A stretch of 64,000 nt of DNA from positions 195,690,208 to 195,754,207 of the forward strand of contig OV884058.1 of NCBI GenBank assembly GCA_930367215.1. The letters are read 5' to 3'. A model generated the notes under the pieces. That model did no database searches. It was not told where the DNA came from and saw only the letters and a program-made list of their open reading frames with translations. The stretch's first letter is position 1; every line of letters begins with the position of its first letter. Position numbers and translations under genes: made by a program. Positions 52,992-62,144 of this stretch are shown piece after piece. Source of the stretch: Pollenia angustigena (taxonomy: Eukaryota; Arthropoda; Insecta; Diptera; Polleniidae).

Positions 52992-53066
52992 GTCGGTTGA
53001 TTATTTATTTGTCGTATGTAGATACAAATTACATACGACATACGACAATTAAATAATCAACCGACG
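52992..53066. mobile_element. 75-bp palindromic insertion with AAATC duplication
   Basis: GTCGGTTGATTATTTATTTG ... TAATTAAATAATCAACCGAC is nearly perfectly inverted (arms ~29-35 nt, central TACAAATTA). The matching left arm of the hAT (50668-50690) shows the empty site TTATTAAATCACTTACATTT. Here AAATC stands on both sides (52987-52991, 53067-53071), so insertion with 5-bp duplication is direct. Confidence 0.85.
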
Positions 53067-53605
53067 AAATCACGTACATTTCTTTAGAGAATAACTTATA
53101 TTTTTGCTCGAAAAAATAAAAATCAATTTATAACTGTTATTTTTGTTAAAAAAAATAAAAATCAAAAAATAACTGTTATTTTTGATCGAAAAAATAAAAA
53201 TCAGAAAATAACAGTTATTTTTGTTCAAGGAAATAAAATTCAGAAAATAACTGTTATTTATGTTCAAAAAAATAAAAATCAAAAAATAACTGTTTTCATC
53301 TAACTTTTATGATAAAAGGAATAACTGTTACGGTCCCTGTTTTTTAGAAAAAATGTTAATTTATGTGTGGTTTATAGAACACTACTTTCGGCGACTTTTT
53401 TGTATTTTTCTTCGTTTTTGGCGATTTTTGACTTAAATGATAAGCTACCTTTTTTTTGTATGCAAAATTTAATTTAAAAAAATGTTACGAAAACTGTGCG
53501 GTTTGACGAAGGAGCTCAAAAAAAATCTGACAACCCTGTTCAACGTTGGTAATTTTTACATCGTTTTGTACACATTTGATTTGTGCATGTGTGAGTTTTT
53601 TATTG

Positions 53606-53806
53606 AAACCCTGCAAATAAAATTGGACCACCTGATCCATTTTGATAAAATGGACTACTCCATGGACTGGTCCGATGTAATGCAAGCATGGACCATGTCA
53701 TTGTTAAAAAGTGTTTGTAGTGAGACGACACGTCTTCGTTTTTTAACGACGTGCTTTCGTTTTTAAACGACTTCAAAACTAATCCTCTTGAGTATACAAT
53801 AGAGTA
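53606..53806 (-). repeat. ~195-bp dispersed repeat, copy 2
   Basis: Reverse complement of 33940-34142 with few differences: CCACCTGATCCATTTTGATA, ATGGACTGGTCCGATGTAAT, TGTTAAAAAGTGTTTGTAGT, CAAAACTAATCCTCTTGAGT. The downstream GGACATCGTAATG is not shared. Confidence 0.75.
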
Positions 53807-53963
53807 GTTTTAAGACTACTCCTTAGTAGTCCAAAAGTGGGTTATATGTTTCTCCCCTAGGACATCGTAATGTTAAATAGACCATGTTTTTTCATACGTT
53901 TGGGTTACTTTAAGACTTGTCCTGGTCTCTTGTGGGTCCGTGTTTGGACGCGTGTAAAAAAAC

Positions 53964-54164
53964 ATGTAAGAGTTACCTGTCCTGAAGCCTGGGTTCGATT
54001 CTCGCGGCGGCCAAAAATGAAAATTTATCATAAAAAAAAAATTTTAATAATTTCATTTTGTAAAATTCCTTTCTTTATAAAAAATAATTTTAATAAAAAT
54101 GATTAAAATAGCAAAATTTGGATAAAAACCCATAAACTGTTCAACAAAAACAATCACAATACTA
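53964..54164 (+). mobile_element. SINE-like repeat, copy 2
   Basis: Head TGTAAGAGTTACCTGTCCTG and GCCTGGGTTCGATTCTCGCG (B box GGTTCGATTC), then body AAATGAAAATTTATCA, TTTTGTAAAATTCCTTTCTT, GCAAAATTTGGATAAAAACC and GTTCAACAAAAACAATCACA. Matches 781-1015 in reverse over ~200 nt. It ends ACAATACTAAC without a clear simple-sequence tail. Confidence 0.6.
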
Positions 54165-54445
54165 ACTATTGCATTATGCCTACTTAATAAAGGCAAGTAT
54201 GTTTCAAACTGATATCCATTTCAACTTATAAATACGACTAGTTGCACCACGTACACAGTACTCACGCCTATTGTGAAATTAATTTCCCTTGAAATTTCTG
54301 CTCGATTTCCCTGGAAAATGCATAGGGAAAACCAAAGTTTCGATGGCAACAACAGTTCACTTCCTACTAACGATAGACGTGAGTAATGCAAATAATTACA
54401 CATCGGTTGCCTATTCTTATACATACATATTTAGGTAAAAATTTA

Positions 54446-54658
54446 CATAGAAAAAAAAATTATTTTAATTAAAAAATTTATGATATTTATTTAAAATATT
54501 AACTCAATCTTCACCAGTTAACAAATTAATAGTATCTATTAAACGTTTAATTCACTTGATTAAAAATTTAATTCACTTGATGAAATTCTTAATTAAAACT
54601 GCTTTTAATTTTTGAATAATACTTTAATTGGGAAAAACTTTAGAGAATTTTTTCTGTG
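54446..54658. mobile_element. 213-bp MITE, CAYAGAAAAAA ends, copy 2, TA duplication
   Basis: CATAGAAAAAAAAATTATTT ... TTTTTTCTGTG with TA at 54444-54445 and 54659-54660. Internal ACCAGTTAACAAATTAATAG and CACTTGATTAAAAATTTAAT repeats as in 13292-13521, with one tandem unit fewer. Confidence 0.75.
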
Positions 54659-54696
54659 TAGATTGTGTACCTAAATAGTCAGGCTTATAACCAAAG

Positions 54697-55973
54697 TCGT
54701 GATCGAAATCGTAATCGGTTGAAATATTATCTTTATAATTTAAACTTCACGATATATAAAAACATAGAAAGTTTGCCATCGCTTACGACAATAATAATGA
54801 TATAAATTTTCATATTTATTTATACAATTTTAAACGCTTTTACACTTTAATAGTCTTCCATATTTTCCAGGAATATTTTCTGTATAAAACAGGATGTGTG
54901 TATGTATGTGGACTCCAAAACGGCTTGGCCGATTTTGATGAAATTTTCAGGGAATCTTCAGAATATACAAGCTGGTGACACTGTGAAGTCTGATTTTTGA
55001 TTTTCGGTCTGCGGGCGGAGGGGCGTGGCAAAATCCAATTTTCATATTGCACCACCAATGACATCTATATAATTTAGACGATTTTTTCTTTAAAATTATC
55101 GCCATGGTCCAACTTAGATTTATACGAAAAGAAAATTTTGCCCCGCCCACTCTTACGCCCACTATTTTCGAATTTCCTAAAATCAGAAAACGGCTCCATC
55201 TATTTGACAAATTTTTCTTTCAAATGTTCGTATTAATCCATTTTAAGTTTTCATCGAAAGAAAAATTTACCACGCCTACTTTTACGATTTTTTCTTTAAG
55301 ATGATTGCCATGGTTCAACTTAGGTTTTTACGGAAAGAAAATTTTGCCCCGCCCACTTTTTTCGATTTACCTAAAATCAAAAAACGGCTCCATCGATTTG
55401 ACTTATTTTTTTTTTAAATGTTCGTATTAATCTATTTAACGTTTTCATGTACCACGGATACTTTTACGCCCACTATTTCTATTAAGCGCATAACCTGAGA
55501 ACGGCTTGACCGATTTAGACGATTTTTTTTTTAAATCATCGCCATGGTCCAACTTAGGTTTTTACGGAAAGAAAATTTTGCCCCCCATACTTAAACGCCC
55601 ACTTTTTTTGATTAACCTATAATCAAAAAACGGTTCTATCGATTTAACTAATTTTTCTTTCAAATGTTCGTATCTTTTTAACGGATTTTAAAAATCGAAC
55701 GCAAACATTTTTCCTAATTTGGACAGGACAACGTCTTTCGGGTCAGCTAGTATTTTATATGCACTATCAGAATATTCCTGGAAAATATTTAAGAAATAAG
55801 ACTATTAAAGTATTAAAGCTTTTAAAATTGTAATTTGAATTAGAATACACATTCGAACATATATGAAAATTTATATAAAAAATGTTACTCACCATGAGAA
55901 ATAAATTCCCAAATTCTATTTGACAATAATACCAATTTCTTAAGCGACTCGTTTTCGATTACGACAACAACAC
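54697..55973. mobile_element. Inverted-repeat MITE split by the insert 54887-55750
   Basis: 54780-54885 and 55757-55880 are reverse complements: CATATTTTCCAGGAATATTT / AATATTCCTGGAAAATATTT; AATAGTCTTCC / AAGACTATTAAAGTATTAAA; ATATGAAAATTT. The outer parts carry GTGATCGAAATCGTAATCGG and its mirror CGTTTTCGATTACGAC. A related copy lies at 58905-59110. The insert interrupts the loop. Confidence 0.6.
54887..55750 (+). mobile_element. Dispersed element ending GGGTCAGCTAGTATTTTAT, internal ~200-bp repeats
   Basis: Starts ACAGGATGTGTGTATGTATG, then ACTCCAAAACGGCTTGGCCG. It ends ACAACGTCTTTCGGGTCAGC plus TAGTATTTTA. TATA at both borders may be the target duplication. The middle has four imperfect ~200-bp units with AAAATTTTGCCCCGCCCACT, AAACGGCTCCATCGATTTGA and TCGCCATGGTCCAACTTAGG, much richer in G+C than the host. 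Elements with these ends are common in insect genomes. No protein here. Confidence 0.65.
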
Positions 55974-55974
55974 T

Positions 55975-57240
55975 CATAATAATACCGAATATAAGCCAAC
56001 TGGCTTCGCGGGATTAGATATAAGATCCTTAATGTATATAAAGAAATTATAAATAAAGATGTCGAATTGAAAAGAAAAAAAAAAAAAAAAAACTCTTATA
56101 TGAATTTTAAACTCATAACATATCGACCCCTTTGCGCGAAATTCTCGTATGTTGCAAAAACCAAATTTTACAGGACAGCCATTTTTCTACTTTTCTCTGC
56201 ATTCGCTTGCAATATCAAAATGAAAATATACATTCAATTTTTGGAGCAACGAAGTGAAATTCGCCTACAATATTTTGTCAGGTGACGTCTTTTTGAATGT
56301 AGAACAAGATTGCATAAAAAACTCAATTTCAAAAAAATTGCCATATACGATAATTTCGCGCATAGGAGTCGCCCTGCCCATATGTTTCAATTAGGGAACA
56401 ACCTCGAACCTTTTTCTGGTTTGTTGAATATTTTGTTTTAAAGCAAGCCATTTTTGGGGCATTTTGTTTGGCAATTGCAAGATCATATTTTAAAGTTTTT
56501 TTTTTGGAATATTTTATGAACATGTTTCCGGTCTCCCTGCTAATTATAAACACATTGGCAAAATGTTATATCTTATTTAAAAGAAATCAATCAGTACGAA
56601 CATTTTAACATTAAACTCAATAGTTTTGGTCGTAAGATAATATTTTTTGTTTATAATTTTTAAACTTTTTTGTTATATTAATAGATGGTTATTCTTTGTA
56701 AAGCTAACCCCCTTAATATTAAATACACATATCTAAATATAAAGATAAAAAAACTAACTCATTCATACTGTAAAAAACCCCCCACAAAAAAAAAAAAAAC
56801 ATAAAATACAAACACAACCAGCTGATATAAAGGAATTAAGAAAATGATTCATGTTTCAAAGTTATCTAGTTTTTTGTATGATTTTTTATGTGGTGGCCTG
56901 CCTGCCTGTGTGTTCAAACAATTTAAATTGAAACAACACAAACCAAAAGAACAACAGTAATAACAACATAATGGCAATTGTTGCTCTCAGTTAATCATCA
57001 TGCCACAAGACATGAAATCTATATATTTTTTTTTGTTAAAATATTTTGTTGTAATTGTCGAACATTAATCGCAATAAAATAAAAATTGCCACAATTTAAA
57101 AATAAAGAATACTTCAGAGGGGAGCAGAATTTTAAATTAACATAAACAATTGTTAAAAATGTTTGTAGACAAGCAAGGTTGACTATTTGAAAAAATAAGA
57201 AAAATATTGATTTGAAATAGTGTTTTTCTAAGATATAAAT
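55975..57240. other. No feature seen
   Basis: A tracts (56070-56091; 56782-56799) and AT-rich sequence. ORFs 56067-56285 and 56329-56553 have no domain. 56560-57000 appears single-copy. Confidence 0.35.
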
Positions 57241-57241
57241 A

Positions 57242-58180
57242 TTGCCGATTAACAAAGCTAATTTTTCAGCTTTACACATATTTGCGGATATTGAACAGTG
57301 TGTTCAGGAAATAGAAGAGAATACGGATAGAGAAAAAGAAGTGGTCAGAACTAAGCTGGCGAATAGAATTTCGGAATTTAACAGAAAAATGGCAAATACA
57401 CCTAGGGAAAAACTGATTCTTACAGTTTTTGAGAAGACGAGAAAATTTCTGGAAAGGCACAGTGACACTATGATAATACAAGCAGATAAGGGAAATAAAA
57501 CGGTTGCGATGTTTAGAACTGATTACGAAAATAGGATGCAAACGTTATTAGAGGACAAAAACACATACCGTGCATTAAGAATCGACCCAACACCAAATTT
57601 ACAAAGAGACAACAAAAACATCATAACTATAATAACATAAGACTCATGGCAAAAACGACGTCTTCTTTGTTCAGCGGCAACGGCCCCAAGAATCTACGGA
57701 TTACCGAAAATCCACAAAACTGGAATCCCTCTGAGACCAATTGTTTCCTCAATGCAGGTTCCATGCTACCAACTTTCCAAATACCTAGGACAAGTTTTAA
57801 AAAACTTAATTTCGAGCAACTTTAATAACAAATACAGCGAGGAAAATGAATAACAAAACATCTGGTCATTCTAATGCCGGCAAGGAGAAAAAAAATTTTA
57901 AAGTGTAAAATACATACCTGGACTTACGGATAAACAGAACATCAAAGACACAATAGAGATAAAAAACATATGGTTTGCTTACAAACCTAACAAAACTTTA
58001 AGCACAATATTTACAAACATAAAAACACCAATAAATAAACAACAACAAAACCATGTTGTTTACGAAATACCATGTAAGGGGAAAAAAGTTCATAGCTGCG
58101 ATTTGATTTATATTGGTACCACAAAGCTATTAGCGTTTGTGTTTTCCACAAATCTATCTAACCGAACACTAAGTATTGAT
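57242..58180 (+). pseudogene. Penelope-like retroelement: RT N-part and GIY-YIG piece, middle deleted
   Basis: One frame throughout. 57242-57640 (132 codons) ends with FLERHSDTMIIQADKGN-KTVAMFRTDYENRM, the conserved ADKG block before the RT. After a stop at 57638 the same frame resumes DSWQKRRLLCSAATAPRIY, GLPKIHKTGIPLRPIVSS and LSKYLGQVL, i.e. RT motifs typical of PLEs, to a stop at 57851. It then jumps, without the YADD catalytic core, to AYKPNKTLSTIF, HVVYEIPCKGKKVHSCDLIY and IGTTKLL, the start of the GIY-YIG endonuclease (Y-PC-C-YIG). Intact PLE proteins are several times longer. Internal deletion of the RT palm and truncation of the nuclease make it non-functional. Confidence 0.9.
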
Positions 58181-58233
58181 ATTTAGGGTTTATTTTCGAA
58201 CACTGCTTGAAATACTAAATGCTTTTTCATAAT

Positions 58234-58358
58234 AATTAGGTAATTCACAATGTGTTCTATCGTATAAGTGGTATTTGCCAAAGTGACATTCATAAAATTT
58301 TAGCAAATACAACCAATACGACACAATAGAATACTTTGTGATTTGCCATAATATTTCA
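58234..58358. mobile_element. ~120-bp palindromic MITE candidate
   Basis: TAATTCACAATGTGTTCTAT plus CGTATAAGTGG and its mirror CAATACGACACAATAGAATA plus CTTTGTGATTTGCC. Inner TTTGCCAAAG and AGCAAATACAACC also pair loosely. No duplication resolved. Confidence 0.5.
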
Positions 58359-58359
58359 C

Positions 58360-58900
58360 TAATAAAATTTTATTGGGTATAAAATATTTTAATTGTCATT
58401 TGAAGCAAGTCAAGTAGCACAGAACTGTTTGCATATTTTGCCGATTTTTATATTCAAATAAGTGTTTAATTTGTGGCCATATAGTCATTTGACACTGAAT
58501 AAATGGATTACATTTGAAACGTTAAACCTGACGACTACAAGTCGATAGATAATGACTTGTTGTCGATCGAGATCGTGGAACGTGCTGAAAAATTTCTTGT
58601 TTATAAATTTCAGATATGAGTAACAATGAACAAAGTTTTCTTAAAACCGTTTATAGCGTGTTTAATTGAAATTTGCTTCAAATTATTTTTTTATTTATTT
58701 GTTTTACAAATATTGCCAATAAAAATAGCAATTATTTAAAATTTTAACACATTTTTCTTCATAAAAAATAAACAAAATAAAATATGTATAAATTTCTTTA
58801 TACACAATTTTAAATGATTGCTCATAAAATTAAAGCCACATCTAGTTGGAGTGTAATTAAGATGGTTATTAAAGCAATTTTATTGATGTGAATTTATTGG
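58360..58900. other. No feature seen
   Basis: AT-rich spacer. No element ends or coding motifs. Confidence 0.3.
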
Positions 58901-58904
58901 GACT

Positions 58905-59110
58905 GGCCACAGAATACACTAAAGCAAATAAAAAATAGAATCTGGGAATTTATTTCTCATGGTGAGTAACATTTATTATATAAAATTTCATATTATTCTG
59001 ATAGTGCATAGAAAATATTGAAGGAATAAACCTAATAAAGTATAAAAGCTTTTGAGGATTGTAATTTGACTAAGAATAAACATTCGAATGATATGAAAAT
59101 GTATGCAAAT
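58905..59110. mobile_element. Partial copy of the inverted-repeat MITE of 54697-55973
   Basis: TTTATTTCTCATGGTGAGTA mirrors TACTCACCATGAGAAATAAA at 55907-55926. TAAAAGCTTTTGAGGATTGT and ACATTCGAATGATATGAAAA match 55815-55875 directly. Most of the left arm is deleted. It shows the central ATTCTGATAGTGCATAGAAAA without the 54887-55750 insert. Confidence 0.6.
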
Positions 59111-59255
59111 AAAAAAGTTGAGATGAAAACTGCTTTATACAAGAAAAAAGTGACTTATAATAGCATTTATACTTTTGAGCAAATATTAAGTATTTTAGAA
59201 AGAATATAATACAAAAAACTAATGAAAGAAGGACTTGTAGAGCTTTTATATAATT

Positions 59256-59824
59256 GGGGTATTCACAAGGTGTGCTATCATGTTATATTGTCATAATGTT
59301 CTAACATTTTACAATGGTTTAAAAATATTGTTGTTGCTTTTTGTAAACAAAAAGTGTCTTAAATTAATAGAACTTTGCTTGCTATGTTTATTGTGCTGTC
59401 GTAATTAATCAGAAGAGACCAGCGCTGAACGGCTGAGCCGTGCCGCGTTAGTTTTTGTAGCCTTCGCCGTTGATGGTATAGTTTTATCCGGCTAACATCC
59501 GTATTTAAGCTAAGGCTAGCAATTTTTGCAACAAATCACTTGCGGCGTCAAATTAGATCGGCTTAGGACTCTGCTGTTTGGGTAATAAACAAAATAAAAC
59601 TTAGTTGTGATTTGCGTCTGAAAAATAGTCAGGTAAGATCTAATTTAATTTATTAATTCATGGATTAGAACTAAAAAATATTTTTATATTTATTTTTGTT
59701 ATATTAGTTTTAAATCAGCTGATTAAATTCAAAATAGCACACTAAATTATGAGGTGTTGATCACAACAGTTGTATTTTTTCATGTTATTATTTTATGACA
59801 TTTGACACCTTGTGAATCCCCCAA
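59256..59824. mobile_element. Element with TTCACAAGGTGT TIRs, copy 2 (569 bp)
   Basis: TTGGGGTATTCACAAGGTGT ... GACACCTTGTGAATCCCCCAA, inverted ends. Lacks the ~270-bp insert of copy 1 (20838-21641) and so defines the base length. It ends ~97 bp from the first tRNA-Ala copy. Confidence 0.8.
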
Positions 59825-59920
59825 ATATGTCTAATATTTTAGCAACCAATAGTAATAGTGTTTATTTATTGATCCATTTCCCTAATCCACTTCCAACTCT
59901 GCAAAAAACTATCACCATTT

Positions 59921-59993
59921 TGGAGATGCGGGGCATCCATCCCCGTACCTCTCACATGCTAAGCGAGCGCTCTACCATCTGAGCTACATCCCC
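59921..59993 (-). tRNA. tRNA-Ala(AGC) copy 1, probably a pseudogene
   Basis: 73 nt on the minus strand, beginning GGGGATGTAGCTCAGATGGT and ending CATCTCCA. The acceptor stem pairs, with the G3-U70 wobble that identifies alanine tRNAs, and the anticodon loop TTAGCAT gives AGC. The T-loop reads ATGGATG instead of ATCGATG, so the near-invariant C56 is G, which breaks the B box and the D-loop contact. A T run lies downstream on the transcribed strand (complement of 59905-59910), fit for pol III termination. Likely inactive or impaired. Confidence 0.8.
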
Positions 59994-59999
59994 CTGTAT

Positions 60000-60445
60000 G
60001 TAGCTACTCTTTTCCACCACTACAAAGTTTATTCAACTTAAAATCTGCTTACAATATTTTTCTCTTTCATTTGGTTTCACTATATAAAAATGTATTATAT
60101 TTAAATGGTCACGTACCCCCAAAAAAATGCTAACTGCATAGAAATTGCGTTTTAATTGTAAAATCGTTTAAACGTGATTTTTGTAAAAAAAAAAAAAATT
60201 AATCTAAAACAAGACAATGGAAAGGAATAAATCTTGATAAAGGGAAAAAGAGAAAAGTAAACGCAACAAGAAAGTAATTAAAATCAAAAATTTAGTTAAA
60301 AATAATGATCAAAAGGAAAGCCATTTATTTTAATGGAGCTCAAGTAACTCGTACGGGTTAAAATATTTCCGTTTGAAAATGAAATTCCTAAAAGTTTGAA
60401 TACAGTTTTTACGGAGTTTTTTCTTAAAAATTTTAAATGTGAAAG
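60000..60445. other. No feature seen
   Basis: AT-rich spacer between tRNA copy 1 and a MITE. An A tract at 60185-60198. Confidence 0.35.
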
Positions 60446-60448
60446 TTA

Positions 60449-60668
60449 TGGCGCGCTTTCACAACTTACCGATAGCTAAAGGTAGGATTTTATCGGCCGT
60501 ATAAAAAGTGTTCCATTGTTACAATTTTGCTTTAATCTACCAGGTAGGATGAACCTTAATTAACTTTAGCGCTCACTGTAGGTTAAAGTAAAGTTTTAAT
60601 AAAGGAACACTGTTTATAAGGCCAGTTAAAGTCTACTTGAATCTATCGGTAAGTTGTGAAAACGGGCC
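60449..60668. mobile_element. Palindromic MITE, GGCCCGTTTTC family, copy 2 (complete)
   Basis: TGGCGCGCTTTCACAACTTA plus CCGATAG and, inverted, GGCCCGTTTTCACAACTTAC plus CGATAGA. TA at 60447-60448 and 60669-60670. The whole element folds (AAGTGTTCC / GGAACACTG; TTTAATCTACC / GGTTAAAGT). Copies 1 and 3 are at 4292 and 61841. Confidence 0.8.
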
Positions 60669-60816
60669 TAAGAGTAAAAAAACACTGTCCTAAATTTAAA
60701 AATTGTTTTTGTCAAAATTTCTGACGTCTTTCTATACAACTTAACCTCTAATAAAGTTTTAGGGGAAATAACTTTTGACGAAATCGAAATCCAGTCGGTA
60801 TTATCTAAAAAGGACT

Positions 60817-60889
60817 TGGAGATGCGGGTCATCGATCCCCGTACCTCTCACATGCTAAGCGAGCGCTCTACCATCTGAGCTACATCCCC
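60817..60889 (-). tRNA. tRNA-Ala(AGC) copy 2, T-stem mismatch
   Basis: Same 73-nt sequence as copy 3 except for one T-stem base: GATGACCC in place of GATGCCCC. This turns the conserved G53-C61 pair into G-A. Anticodon AGC and acceptor stem are intact. Downstream on the minus strand comes TTTTT (60806-60810), a pol III terminator. It may be transcribed but is likely a poorer tRNA. Confidence 0.8.
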
Positions 60890-60918
60890 TTATGAGAAAA
60901 TTGCTTATTTAAACAATT

Positions 60919-61301
60919 GAAGCACAGCCGCGAAAAACGTTGTAAACGCCACATTTTGCAAAAACTGTTTTTTTGCAGATAAACGTTGACTTTACTCTCT
61001 TACACAGTTTAAACATCAAATCAACCAAAACTATGCACCTTAATGCCTTCAAAATGGCGTACAAAGTGTCAGCCAGTGGAAGAACATTGCAAGTTACTAA
61101 CATAATGATGAAACCGAAATGGTTTTGCAGTGCGGAATAATGTTTTAAAAGCCTTTTGCATTAAAGTTTTTATTATCACTATTTTAAATAATAGAAAAAA
61201 AAATTTTTAAAACAAATAATGCTGCTTGTCAAAAAACGTTTTTTTGCTCTCCTGAAAAATTATTATTTTGTAACTTAAAACGTTATTCGCGGCTGTGCTT
61301 C
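60919..61301. mobile_element. 383-bp MITE, GAAGCACAGCCGCGAA ends
   Basis: Perfect inverted GAAGCACAGCCGCGAA, extending to AACGTT with small differences. AATT stands on both sides (60915-60918, 61302-61305) and may be a 4-bp duplication, although CAATTG is itself palindromic so the border could be a few bases out. Interior AT-rich; the ORF 60909-61103 spans the border and is chance. Confidence 0.75.
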
Positions 61302-61309
61302 AATTGATA

Positions 61310-61838
61310 TTTCTTATTTTTTTTTAATGTAAATGCAATTAATTAATTTTTGTCATGTATTCCAATAAAATGCATTATAAACTTGCCTACAAACAAATAA
61401 CAATCGATTTAAAATTGAAAGTTTATATTAAAAAAAAAGGTGAAAAATTTTGGGCTTCATGTATTCATAAGCTCAATTTAAACGATTCTGGAAATATAGG
61501 ACACCGATCGATCACCAGTGCTCTAACAGCTCCTAAAAATTTCTACACTTTGAAAACATTAAATAAAAACATCAAAACTTTAACAGAAAATCTTATGACG
61601 ATTTCAGCTCTGTGAAAAAATGTTACATTTTGTACATGTAACTGTTTTCAAATGTTACCTATTACACTGTGCAACTAGAAAACCAGCCGCAACACTTGCA
61701 ACGAGAAATGAAACTTTACTACTAGTAGAGCAAATTTGCCAAAGGGCTTTGAAAAGTTAGCTCGGGTTCCCGAAATATGACCCTCTAAAGTTTTTGAATT
61801 TTTTTAAAAGGTGTTTGGTACAAGTCAAAAAAATATAC
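61310..61838. other. Unassigned stretch with an 86-codon ORF of unknown status
   Basis: The ORF 61355-61615 on + (starts MYSNKMHYKLAYKQ, ends NLMTISAL) is lysine- and asparagine-rich with no recognised domain. Its composition fits AT-rich random DNA, so it is not called a gene. The rest is unremarkable. Confidence 0.35.
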
Positions 61839-61840
61839 TA

Positions 61841-61939
61841 AGGCCCGTTGTTTTCACTACTTACCGATAGCTAAAGGTAGGATTTTATCGGCCGTATAAA
61901 GTGTTCCATTATTACAATTTTGCTTTAATCTACCAGGTA
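61841..61939. mobile_element. Palindromic MITE, GGCCCGTTTTC family, copy 3 (truncated)
   Basis: AGGCCCGTTGTTTTCACTAC, CGATAGCTAAAGGTAGGATT and TTTAATCTACCAGGTA, then an abrupt change to CACAGAAAAAATTATGG, which looks like the left end of the CACAGAAAAAA MITE. The second half is missing. It lies 130 bp from tRNA copy 3, as copy 2 lies 148 bp from tRNA copy 2. Confidence 0.7.
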
Positions 61940-62068
61940 CACAGAAAAAATTATGGACAGTTTATCGGTCTAATTGAACTTTATTTTTAATGTACTTCAT
62001 TGGCAATTATGATTTTAATATAGTTTTAGGTTACTTCTCATAAAAAAGTTTGTAATAAAATGTGGTAC

Positions 62069-62141
62069 TGGAGATGCGGGGCATCGATCCCCGTACCTCT
62101 CACATGCTAAGCGAGCGCTCTACCATCTGAGCTACATCCCC
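62069..62141 (-). tRNA. tRNA-Ala(AGC) copy 3, intact
   Basis: 73 nt on the minus strand. GGGGATG pairs with CATCTCC including G3-U70, the alanine identity pair. A box TAGCTCAGATGG, anticodon loop TTAGCAT (AGC), B box GGATCGATGCC with a fully paired T-stem (CGGGG/CCCCG). One wobble in the anticodon stem (G30-U40). TTTT follows within ~13 nt (ACATTTTATT) for pol III termination. Of the three copies this is the one expected to be functional. It loads alanine for GCU (and, after inosine editing, GCC and GCA) codons. Confidence 0.95.
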
Positions 62142-62144
62142 ATG

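Larger units (their letters stand above)
50406..53339 (-). mobile_element. hAT transposon, 2934 bp, perfect 8-bp duplication
   Basis: Termini CAGGGACCGATAATAACAGT and, inverted, CAGGGACCGTAACAGTTATT. The flanking octamer TTTTTTAG is identical at both sides (50398-50405, 53340-53347). Each end has arrays of AAATAACTGTTATTTTTG-type subterminal repeats (50565-50660; 53090-53300), probable transposase-binding sites. It carries a decayed transposase on the minus strand (50930-52190), a 75-bp palindrome (52992-53066), and near 52640 a bit of the 40147-type MITE. The size is that of an autonomous hAT, but the gene is dead. Confidence 0.9.

Noticed and set aside
53482..53766. 94-codon ORF with overlapping 66-codon ORF on the other strand
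   Set aside because: Covers the dispersed repeat 53606-53806; the counterpart at 33940 is open in a different reading, so no coding constraint is evident.
61355..61615. 86-codon ORF between a MITE and tRNA copy 3
   Set aside because: AT-driven K/N/L/T composition, no domain, no splice or promoter context; a search against fly proteins would be needed to revive it.
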